A model generated the notes under the pieces. It searched no databases and had not been told where the DNA came from. It saw nothing but the letters and a program-made list of their open reading frames with translations. A stretch of DNA of 5,233 bases, taken from the NCBI GenBank assembly GCA_025963615.1, contig JAOQAL010000510.1:1-5233 (forward strand), read 5' to 3'. Below are positions 1 through 5,233 of the stretch, in pieces (the first letter of the stretch is position 1; each line of letters begins with the position of its first letter). The position numbers were made by a program, and so were the translations under genes. The DNA is from Chitinophagaceae bacterium. GTDB taxonomy: Bacteria > Bacteroidota > Bacteroidia > Chitinophagales > Chitinophagaceae.

Positions 1-527
1 GGTCTTGCATAACCGTTATCATCAGGTTCTGTTCTTACAAAACATAGTGGTCGGGCCAGCCTCAAGTTTTTTTCTTCCTCATTTCCATAATACCCGGCGG
101 ACCATATATCCACCATGACCAGGCTCATATCTGTAATGCCGTACTGCTCTAAGGCCGCCTTAAATGCCGGACTTGCCAACACGGCCTGTTCACATTCAAC
201 CTGTTCATCTGCGGACATGGTTGGCTGTACGCCTGGTATATGAACCCATGACGTAACGACCCCTGTCTCAATGGAAACCACTGCTTCGTAGCATTCATTT
301 TTATCATTGTTAAAAAGTACAGCAAATGCTTCCCGTGGAATCGCATCCGAAGAAAGATAATTATATATCAGTTCTTTGGGGGGCTCTTTCAAGGCTACTG
401 AAATAAACCGGATACTTTTACCAAGACTTTTTTGGCTGCGAAGAGAGTCTGCAACAATTTTAATTTCATTAGCATTCAGTGGTTCAAGCGGATGCCTGAC
501 CGTTGCTGGTGATTTTACTTCAATCAT
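1..527 (-). CDS. Copper-containing primary-amine oxidase, N-terminal part (cut by window edge)
   Basis: This reading frame is open from the ATG at 527-525 to the window edge, giving 175 residues plus two bases. It matches the N2 and N3 domains of copper/topaquinone amine oxidases. The N-terminal HPLEPL (residues 12-17) and RFISVALKEPPK (40-51) belong to N2. PGVQPTMSADEQVECEQ (98-114), MVDIWSAGYYG (138-148), PLCFVR (160-165) and DDNGYAR (169-175) belong to N3. The family converts primary amines, water and O2 to aldehyde, ammonia and H2O2. The catalytic domain with the Tyr that becomes topaquinone and the copper-binding His residues lies outside the window, so activity cannot be judged; about a quarter of a usual 640-660 residue protein is visible. 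There is no signal peptide, which suggests a cytoplasmic enzyme like the actinobacterial ones. An in-frame stop lies 18 bases upstream of the ATG, so this start is well supported, although no Shine-Dalgarno sequence is visible. The 384-base gap upstream suggests its own transcription unit. Confidence 0.93.
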   Translation of the reverse strand, partial: MIEVKSPATVRHPLEPLNANEIKIVADSLRSQKSLGKSIRFISVALKEPPKELIYNYLSSDAIPREAFAVLFNNDKNECYEAVVSIETGVVTSWVHIPGVQPTMSADEQVECEQAVLASPAFKAALEQYGITDMSLVMVDIWSAGYYGNEEEKNLRLARPLCFVRTEPDDNGYAR

Positions 528-798
528 AGCGGTTGTATTTAAGTGTTAAATAAATTCACCAGCATTTGCTGACGAAATAAATTTATTGGCAAGACAACCT
601 GGATTTTTGTAGGTAAAAGACCGGCAAGCGCTTATTCAATAGCAATAAGAAAAGATTTCTGTTTCAACAGGACGTGGAGACAGCCCGGAAACCATCTTCT
701 TGTTGATTTAAAACGAAAAAAAAAGGGCGTTTATCGTTCTCTTTGTAAAAAAGTTTATTAAATGTAATTTATCCAGCGCTAAAAAATGTATTCTTATT

Positions 799-828
799 CA
801 ACTTAAATATATGATTTTATTGCAGCAA
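799..828 (-). promoter_or_regulatory. Candidate Bacteroidota-type promoter for the amine oxidase gene
   Basis: Reading the minus strand, TTG at 828-826 is followed after exactly 20 bases by TAAGTTG at 805-799. The Bacteroidota sigma factor consensus, as I know it, is TTTG at -33 and TAnnTTTG at -7 with about 19-21 bases between, so spacing and core bases agree while the -7 box is imperfect. The start of transcription would fall near 792, leaving a leader of about 265 bases before the ATG at 527. That leader is long, and in AT-rich DNA such a match can arise by chance. Confidence 0.35.
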
Positions 829-841
829 GTCATTCTGCAAT
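819..841. repeat. Perfect 7-bp inverted repeat, possible operator
   Basis: The plus strand reads ATTGCAG (819-825), a 9-base spacer (826-834), then CTGCAAT (835-841); the two arms are exact reverse complements. It overlaps the -33 element of the candidate promoter at 799-828, a place where a repressor dimer could bind. Neither side has a run of T's directly after it, so it does not look like an intrinsic terminator. An RNA hairpin is the other possibility. Confidence 0.4.
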
Positions 842-900
842 CATTAAAATCCAAAGTTCTTTATAAGTTTTCCGGAGAAATAAAGCCATCCTGGAAACGT

Positions 901-935
901 GAACGGAACTGCTATATTCCCTGCGTTCGTTTTTT
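901..935 (+). terminator. Weak hairpin followed by T-run at the end of the transporter gene
   Basis: On the plus strand GAACGGAA (901-908) can pair with TTCC (917-920) and GTTC (925-928), with CTGC (921-924) bulged out; GTTTTTT follows (929-935). The layout resembles an intrinsic terminator for plus-strand transcription, but no plus-strand gene is visible. For the minus-strand transporter transcript the hairpin overlaps the stop codon and is followed by ACGTTTCC rather than a clean T-run, so termination in that direction would be weak. The four-base bulge makes the structure doubtful. Confidence 0.2.
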
Positions 936-2111
936 ACTTTTCACCGCCTGGCGGTTACAGAATATGCCATAAGCTACAATCACAACAAAACAGGCACAGG
1001 GCACTATATAAGAAATCTGAACGCCTAACGAATCGGCAAGCCACCCCTGCAAGGGAGGAAATACCGCACCGCCTACAACGGCTGTATTGACCAGGGCCGA
1101 ACCTTTCTCTGTAAAACTTCCGGCACCTTCGATACTCATGCTGAATACGGATGGATATACGATGGAGATAAATGCCCCCATTCCAATTAAATACCATTGG
1201 TTCCATGATGTGGTAGTACTAACAGCAAGCAGGTACATCGCGATCATTCCCAGCCCAAATACCGCGACCAACTTACCAGGAGAAAAAAAACGTAATAGAT
1301 AAATGCCTATAACGCATACTACGGAAGAAGCTATATAGTAATAGGTTAAAAATGTTGCTGAGCGGTCTGCATCAAATCCCGCAACATCCCGAAGGTAGCT
1401 GATAAAGAAGCCAGCCGTACAAGCTTCGGCGCCCACATAAAAAAACATGGCGATGGCTCCCCAAAACAATTGCGGGTATCTCCTGGATTCTTTTAAGATG
1501 GAAAAAAAGGAAAATCCTTTAAGTATTTCGGGCTTTAACGCGGGAATAGCCGAAAATAAAATGAACAGGGCGAAAATAAGTGTACCCGCACCTAATATCA
1601 TGTAGGGAATATGAAACCTTACACTGCCACTGCTTCCATATATCAATCTGGTTGCTACCAGCGGTGTTACCGAATATCCTATCCTGCTGAATAGCTGTAC
1701 AAAATTTACGCGGATGTGGGAGCCAGACGGATCACCTAGTAAGGCCGCCAGCGGGTTGGCTGCTACATTGACAAGGGTAACCCCGATAGAGATTACAAAG
1801 AGGGCGATCAGGGCCAATGCGTAGGACTGAAAATAAAATGCAGGAATAAAAAAGAGCGATCCCATGCTGCAAACGGCAAGAGCGGTAACCAATCCTGTTT
1901 TATAACCATATCGTGATATGTAATAGGCAATCGGAATAGGGAAAATCAGATAAACCAGGTAAAAGGATTGCTGTATAAAAGAGGCCTGGACATAAGATAA
2001 CTTGAAGAAATCCCGGAGAGACGGAAGTAATACATCATTCATGCAAATGATAGAGCCGGTAAACAGGAAAACATAGGACACTAACAATAACGGTTTCCAC
2101 TGATGCTTCAT
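912..2111 (-). CDS. FucP-type MFS sugar permease (fucose/galactose/glucose:H+ symporter family)
   Basis: A 399-residue inner-membrane protein with about twelve hydrophobic segments, somewhat shorter than E. coli FucP. Family signatures visible are NDVLLPSLRDFFKLSYVQASFIQQSFYLVYL (residues 25-55), VNVAANPLAALLG (114-126) followed by RVNFVQLFSRIGYSVTP (134-150), FFYVGAEACTAGFF (223-236), and YPSVFSMSIEGAG then VVGGAVFPPLQGWLAD (319-360). By analogy it carries a hexose or 6-deoxyhexose into the cytoplasm with protons; the substrate cannot be read from sequence. Asp26 corresponds to the important Asp46 of E. coli FucP. Asn115 sits where FucP has Glu135 and where many glucose/galactose relatives have Gln. 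The gene starts 41 bases after the dehydrogenase stop and is very likely cotranscribed with it. A weak AGGAAAA lies 9-15 bases before the ATG. A lysine/arginine-rich tail (KSKKR) ends the protein on the predicted cytoplasmic side. Confidence 0.92.
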   Translation of the reverse strand: MKHQWKPLLLVSYVFLFTGSIICMNDVLLPSLRDFFKLSYVQASFIQQSFYLVYLIFPIPIAYYISRYGYKTGLVTALAVCSMGSLFFIPAFYFQSYALALIALFVISIGVTLVNVAANPLAALLGDPSGSHIRVNFVQLFSRIGYSVTPLVATRLIYGSSGSVRFHIPYMILGAGTLIFALFILFSAIPALKPEILKGFSFFSILKESRRYPQLFWGAIAMFFYVGAEACTAGFFISYLRDVAGFDADRSATFLTYYYIASSVVCVIGIYLLRFFSPGKLVAVFGLGMIAMYLLAVSTTTSWNQWYLIGMGAFISIVYPSVFSMSIEGAGSFTEKGSALVNTAVVGGAVFPPLQGWLADSLGVQISYIVPCACFVVIVAYGIFCNRQAVKSKKRTQGI

Positions 2112-2152
2112 ATATTCTGTTTTTCCTGCAAACTGATCGATTGGCAGCTGGT

Positions 2153-2914
2153 TTAATAGGTAGCCCGTCCGCCGGAAATATCATAAATAAATCCTGTAGA
2201 AAAACTATTTTCTTCCGACACAATATAACAGGATATGGCAGCCACTTCTTCGACTGTTCCTAACCGTTGCATGGGTATTTTCGCCGTCATGTAGGCTAAT
2301 TGTTCCGGCGACGTATTGTCATTCATGGCCGTTTTTATAACAGCGGGTGCGAGCCCATTAACCGTAATGCCGGTATCGGCAAATTCTTTTGCTACAGCTT
2401 TCACTAAGCCAATGACCCCCGCTTTGGTTGCAGAATAACCAATCATGCCCGGGTTGCCTTCCTTACCGGCAATGGAAGCGATAAGCAGTAACCGGCCGGT
2501 TCCTTTTTTTATCATCACCGCTAAGGTGTATTTTGTGACAAGAAATGTCCCCTTCAGGTTAATTTCGTAAATCCTGTCAAAATCTTTCGTTGAAAACGCG
2601 GTAATTTTGGTTCCGGTGGGTCCTACAATTCCTGCTGCATTTACAAGAATATCTATCGTGGCCCATTGCTTTTCCACTTTTTCTATGGCAGTCATTACTT
2701 CCTGTTCATTGCTGATATCCACGACATAGGCGGTAGCTTTTATTCCGAGTTGTTCAAATTCGCAAACTGTTTTTTCAAGGAATTCTTTATGGATATCGAA
2801 TAGGGCCAATGCAGCCCCTTCACATCCCAACCTGTATGCAATGCCTTTCCCTATGCCATCAGCGCTACCGGTAACGATAGCTACTTTGTTCTTAAACCGG
2901 TCTTGAATGTTCAT
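2153..2914 (-). CDS. Classical SDR oxidoreductase, probable sugar or sugar-acid dehydrogenase
   Basis: A 253-residue, full-length classical short-chain dehydrogenase with no signal peptide, so cytoplasmic. It shows the Rossmann glycine motif TGSADGIG (residues 15-22), Asp40 at the end of the second strand (LFD), which favours NAD(H) over NADP(H), NAAG (92-95), and the complete catalytic tetrad Asn119, Ser147, Tyr160, Lys164 (YSATK). The segments GKEGNPGMIGYSATKAG (150-166) and the C-terminal end TGFIYDISGGRATY (240-253) resemble enzymes I associate with 2-keto-3-deoxy-L-fuconate or L-rhamnonate oxidation; that recollection needs a database check. Its place between a GH97 hydrolase and a FucP-like permease supports a role in oxidative monosaccharide breakdown. 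Generic annotation as a FabG-like 3-oxoacyl-ACP reductase is the alternative but fits the context less well. The gene begins 130 bases after the GH97 stop; the ATG has no clear Shine-Dalgarno, and the first residues MNIQDRFKNKVAIVTG give the normal N-terminal length. Confidence 0.9.
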   Translation of the reverse strand: MNIQDRFKNKVAIVTGSADGIGKGIAYRLGCEGAALALFDIHKEFLEKTVCEFEQLGIKATAYVVDISNEQEVMTAIEKVEKQWATIDILVNAAGIVGPTGTKITAFSTKDFDRIYEINLKGTFLVTKYTLAVMIKKGTGRLLLIASIAGKEGNPGMIGYSATKAGVIGLVKAVAKEFADTGITVNGLAPAVIKTAMNDNTSPEQLAYMTAKIPMQRLGTVEEVAAISCYIVSEENSFSTGFIYDISGGRATY

Positions 2915-3044
2915 ATTGATTTATTAAAAATAATATCCCGGGCTTTAACAGAGGATCTCCGGTACATAATTTATAATCCCCTCACAACTTGTAACTATAA
3001 CGTTAACACGACAATTATTCCCTACTTGATATCTTTCAGGCTTG
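2915..3044. other. 130-base gap between hydrolase and dehydrogenase genes
   Basis: This gap is longer than its neighbours in the cluster. It holds three TAAC units at exact 6-base spacing (2992-2995, 2998-3001, 3004-3007), including the palindrome TAACGTTA (2998-3005), and a CCCGGG palindrome (2937-2942). On the minus strand a loose pairing of the GGGGAT side (near 2980) with ATCC (near 2955) is possible, but the loop is large and no T-run follows. I found no convincing TTTG/TAnnTTTG promoter and no strong terminator, so read-through from the hydrolase gene seems likeliest. Confidence 0.4.
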
Positions 3045-5042
3045 TTATTGTTTTTCTAACCTCAGCATCATTCCTCCGCCGGGTGCCAGGTGAATTTTCA
3101 TGGAATCATTCTTTTTTACCAGGGAAGTTTCAATAATATAATCCGAAGCATAACGATCCGCATTCACGCCATCTTTGCATAGGGTAGCTTTATATACACC
3201 ATCATCCAGGAAATCAAATTTCAAGTCGAGGTCTCTGGGTGTCCAGTCGGTCATTCCCCCAATATACCAATTGCTGCCATTATTCCGGGCGGTCACGATA
3301 TATTCGCCCACTTTAGCATCTGTAACAATTGTTTTATCCCAGGTAGTTGGAATACTTCCCAGTAACTCCATATAGGCCGGTTCCTGCCATGCCTCTGAAG
3401 GATTTCCTGAAAAGAATTGCATAGGATTATCGTATATAGCCAGCATGGCCAGCTGGTGTGCCCGGGTGCCCGGACTTGTTACTACACCTTCAACCGGCCG
3501 GGTCCCTTTCTGCGTAGCATTATTCAGTAATCCGGGTTCATAATCCAGGGAGCCGGCAAGCATTCGGGTAAAAGGCAATAACAAATCATGCGATGGAGAC
3601 ACCTTATTGCTCCAGATATTGTATTCAGATCCCAATACAGCTTCCCTGGTTACCGCATTCGGATAAGTCCGGTTAAATCCTTTGGGTGGGTAGGTGCCAT
3701 GAAACATGATCATGATTTTGTGCGCTGCGCAGGCTTTGGCTACCCGATGGTGAAAATTAACTGATAACTGATCATCCCGGTCTATAAAGTCCGTCATGAT
3801 AAAATCAATCCCCCATCGGTTGAATTGGGCAAGCGCACTATCCAATTGCCGGTTAAGTGTTAATGCCAGTGTCCACATAGCGATTTTCACGCCTTTCTTT
3901 TTTGCATAAGCAACCAGGGTATCCATATTGATTTCCGGCACCACTTTTAACAGGTCGTTATTATCACTCCAGCCCGCATCCATCATGATATGGCTGATAC
4001 CAAAACGGCTGGCGAAGTCAATATAATACTTATAAGAAGCGGTATTCCGGCCCGATTGAAACGGCACGTTAAAAAGATTCAGATCAATGATCCATTCGTC
4101 GGTAATATTTCCCGGCTTTACCCAGGAAATATCGCTTATCCTTGAGGGTGAGGCCAGCCGGTAAACCATATCGTTAGATGGTAGTGATTTGTCTTCCTCG
4201 GCAATAATCAACACCCGCCACGGAAAACTTCTGGTACCTTTCGTTTTAGCGATATAATCAGCCCGCCTGGCAACTCTGGCCTGCGAATAAAGGGCCTCCA
4301 GGTTTTTTTCTTCCAGCGGGTATTTTGCAAAGACGGCTTTGAGTGCCGGAGTGCCCGTACCCGTTACAAACATGCCCGCATATTCCTCCAGGTCTGATTC
4401 CGTAATGGCGATTTTCGGCCCGGATTCCGGAACGATCAGTACCGGCGAATAACTTATAGACGTAACGGGAAATGAATCTATCTTTTTGAACCGGTACAGG
4501 TCTTCAAAACTTGTTTGAAACATATCCCCGTCAGCCCGATAAGGTATTTCCGGAAAATAGGCGGACGGGTTACCGGGAAATCTGAATTCAGCCACTTCAT
4601 TCTTCACGATCAAAGAATCCTTAAAAAGAGTTGAAATTCTATAGGCAACGCCATCGTCATAAGCCCTGAACTCTATTTTGTAGGGCTGTTTAAATAAGAG
4701 CGTAAGTTGATTGTAGATATCCGGTATTATCTTTCTTTTTTCCGGAACCGGTGAAATGATTTCCCCGGAAACCTTTTTTAAAAAAGATGACCGGAACGAT
4801 TTATTAGTTGACAGCGCAGGCTTATTTTCAGGAACCAGATCTATCAAAGACGGTTCCATAATGGTTTTGTTATTATGAACAATTTTGTAATTAAGGCCGT
4901 TTTCCATCCATACTTTCACACAGATTTTTCCGGAGGGTGAATAAACCTGTAATGTATCGGCCGCGATCCCTTTTACTGAGAAAAGAATTGAAAAAATAGA
5001 TACCAAATACTTTCCGTAACCGATCGATTTTGCATTCATCAT
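3045..5042 (-). CDS. Secreted GH97 glycoside hydrolase, retaining alpha-galactosidase-like subgroup
   Basis: A 665-residue exported enzyme. The signal peptide has a hydrophobic core at about residues 12-23 and likely cleavage after Ala27 or Ala28; there is no lipobox cysteine, so the mature protein is probably periplasmic. Domain order follows GH97: N-terminal beta-sandwich (about 29-300), TIM barrel (about 305-560, with MMDAGW at 353-358), and C-terminal beta-sandwich (about 562-663, ending LAPGGGMMLRL). GH97 contains inverting alpha-glucosidases such as SusB and retaining enzymes such as the alpha-galactosidase BT1871. Here TDFIDRDDQ (417-425) supplies Asp418 as likely nucleophile and GSEYN (471-475) supplies Glu473 as likely acid/base. 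Their 55-residue spacing equals that of Asp415 and Glu470 in BT1871, as I recall them. Glu467, and tentatively Glu180, may bind calcium. Beta-L-arabinopyranosidase is a possible alternative specificity, since such members exist. The gene lies 75 bases after the SusD-like gene. Two adjacent ATGs (5042 and 5039) could start it. Confidence 0.95.
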   Translation of the reverse strand: MMNAKSIGYGKYLVSIFSILFSVKGIAADTLQVYSPSGKICVKVWMENGLNYKIVHNNKTIMEPSLIDLVPENKPALSTNKSFRSSFLKKVSGEIISPVPEKRKIIPDIYNQLTLLFKQPYKIEFRAYDDGVAYRISTLFKDSLIVKNEVAEFRFPGNPSAYFPEIPYRADGDMFQTSFEDLYRFKKIDSFPVTSISYSPVLIVPESGPKIAITESDLEEYAGMFVTGTGTPALKAVFAKYPLEEKNLEALYSQARVARRADYIAKTKGTRSFPWRVLIIAEEDKSLPSNDMVYRLASPSRISDISWVKPGNITDEWIIDLNLFNVPFQSGRNTASYKYYIDFASRFGISHIMMDAGWSDNNDLLKVVPEINMDTLVAYAKKKGVKIAMWTLALTLNRQLDSALAQFNRWGIDFIMTDFIDRDDQLSVNFHHRVAKACAAHKIMIMFHGTYPPKGFNRTYPNAVTREAVLGSEYNIWSNKVSPSHDLLLPFTRMLAGSLDYEPGLLNNATQKGTRPVEGVVTSPGTRAHQLAMLAIYDNPMQFFSGNPSEAWQEPAYMELLGSIPTTWDKTIVTDAKVGEYIVTARNNGSNWYIGGMTDWTPRDLDLKFDFLDDGVYKATLCKDGVNADRYASDYIIETSLVKKNDSMKIHLAPGGGMMLRLEKQ

Positions 5043-5081
5043 AATTGTTCATTTTGTTTATTGTCTTACATCTGTATAGTA

Positions 5082-5097
5082 CCTGGTATCCGCCAGG
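5082..5097. repeat. Short inverted repeat between SusD-like and GH97 genes
   Basis: CCTGG (5082-5086) and CCAGG (5093-5097) are perfect reverse complements around a 6-base loop, in the 75-base gap between two minus-strand genes. The stem is only five pairs and no T-run follows on the minus strand, so it is not a convincing terminator. It could be a small mRNA hairpin affecting stability or relative expression within the operon, or chance. Confidence 0.25.
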
Positions 5098-5117
5098 AAA
5101 GCAACACGAATAACCAG

Positions 5118-5233
5118 CTAATATCCCGGATTCTGATTCAATTGAGGCGCCCGGTTTATTTCATCAACCGGTATGGGCACCCAATACATTTTTTTCTGAA
5201 CCGCTCCCCGGGGCTGTACTATAATCTGTCTCC
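5118..5233 (-). CDS. SusD/RagB-family outer-membrane lipoprotein, C-terminal end (cut by window edge)
   Basis: Only the last 37 codons and the stop (TAG, 5120-5118) are present. The C-terminus QKKMYWVPIPVDEINRAPQ (residues 12-30 of the fragment) followed by LNQNPGY-stop matches the standard ending of SusD-like proteins, in which a W-P-I-P segment leads to an Asn-rich Q-N-P-G-Y end. SusD-like proteins are lipoproteins on the cell surface that cap a SusC-type TonB-dependent transporter and bind the incoming glycan. The lipobox and ligand-binding parts are outside the window. A susC-like gene is expected just beyond the right edge, further upstream in transcription. The GH97 gene follows after 75 bases and is probably in the same operon, so the two should act on the same glycan. 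Confidence 0.9.
   Translation of the reverse strand, partial: RQIIVQPRGAVQKKMYWVPIPVDEINRAPQLNQNPGY

Larger units (their letters stand above)
528..911. other. 384-base intergenic region before the amine oxidase gene
   Basis: No convincing gene is present. Open frames on either strand are short (for example two of about 19 codons on the minus strand, starting near 887 and 694) and show no recognisable protein features. The region is AT-rich and has A/T runs, including nine A's at 716-724 flanked by the short inverted arms AAACG (711-715) and CGTTT (728-732). It also holds a 12-base palindrome AATAAATTTATT (576-587), a small CAGCA/TGCTG hairpin (560-571), a candidate promoter (799-828) and a perfect inverted repeat (819-841). 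It probably contains the end of the transporter operon's transcript and the control region of the amine oxidase gene. Confidence 0.6.

Noticed and set aside
149..346. Open frame of 65 codons on the minus strand
   Set aside because: It lies inside the amine oxidase gene in another frame, and the amine oxidase frame has clear family motifs along its whole visible length.
601..650. Second promoter candidate on the minus strand (TTG near 638, TACCTACA about 21 bases on)
   Set aside because: Only the TA of the -7 box agrees with the Bacteroidota consensus, which is no better than chance in AT-rich DNA.
711..732. AAACG / CGTTT arms around a nine-A run, as a possible terminator
   Set aside because: The A/T run sits in the loop rather than after the stem, and the stem has only five pairs, so it does not have the form of an intrinsic terminator.
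955..1206. Minus-strand open frame of 83 codons
   Set aside because: It is an out-of-frame shadow of the transporter gene, rich in Cys and Arg, as expected of a shifted reading of hydrophobic codons.
899..1302. Two plus-strand open frames (899-1090 and 1087-1302)
   Set aside because: Both run antisense through the transporter gene and have no recognisable protein features.
2035..2223. Minus-strand open frame across the dehydrogenase-transporter junction
   Set aside because: It overlaps the end of one well-supported gene and the start of another, in a different frame, with no family features.
2903..3136. Plus-strand open frame of 77 codons covering the hydrolase-dehydrogenase gap
   Set aside because: It runs against the operon, overlaps the hydrolase end, and its translation looks like random AT-rich sequence.
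3175..3375. Plus-strand open frame of 66 codons
   Set aside because: It lies antisense inside the hydrolase gene and has no protein features.
1..5233. CRISPR array, tRNA or rRNA gene, insertion sequence or phage gene
   Set aside because: No regularly spaced repeats, tRNA-like cloverleaf, transposase motifs or phage proteins were seen on either strand.

Overview
The window most likely comes from a member of the Bacteroidota. The strongest sign is the C-terminal end of a SusD/RagB-type outer-membrane lipoprotein at the right edge, followed by a secreted GH97 glycoside hydrolase; SusD-type proteins are a hallmark of this phylum. A-rich start regions with no clear Shine-Dalgarno sequence fit the same assignment. 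Base composition is moderate by eye. I cannot name the genus; a soil or water glycan degrader of the Chitinophagaceae or Sphingobacteriaceae kind is a guess.

All five supported genes lie on the minus strand, so they are transcribed from right to left. In that order they are: the SusD-like C-terminus (5118-5233, cut by the window edge), a GH97 enzyme of the retaining, alpha-galactosidase-like subgroup (3045-5042), a classical short-chain dehydrogenase/reductase (2153-2914), a FucP-type MFS sugar permease (912-2111), and, after a 384-base gap, the N-terminal 175 residues of a copper-containing primary-amine oxidase (1-527, cut by the window edge). The first four are separated by 75, 130 and 41 bases and probably form the tail of a polysaccharide utilisation locus.

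A working model, which is inference: the SusC/SusD pair captures an oligosaccharide at the outer membrane. The exported GH97 enzyme removes a terminal alpha-galactose or beta-L-arabinopyranose type residue. The FucP-like permease brings the monosaccharide into the cytoplasm. The dehydrogenase, whose C-terminus resembles those of 2-keto-3-deoxy-sugar-acid dehydrogenases, acts in a non-phosphorylating oxidative breakdown of the sugar. The amine oxidase looks like a separate transcription unit: its long upstream gap holds a plausible Bacteroidota-type promoter overlapped by a perfect 7-base-pair inverted repeat.

I saw no RNA genes, CRISPR array, insertion sequence or phage gene. Nothing amounts to a clearly undescribed system. 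The most interesting point is the pairing of a GH97 enzyme and a FucP-like permease with a probable sugar-acid dehydrogenase.
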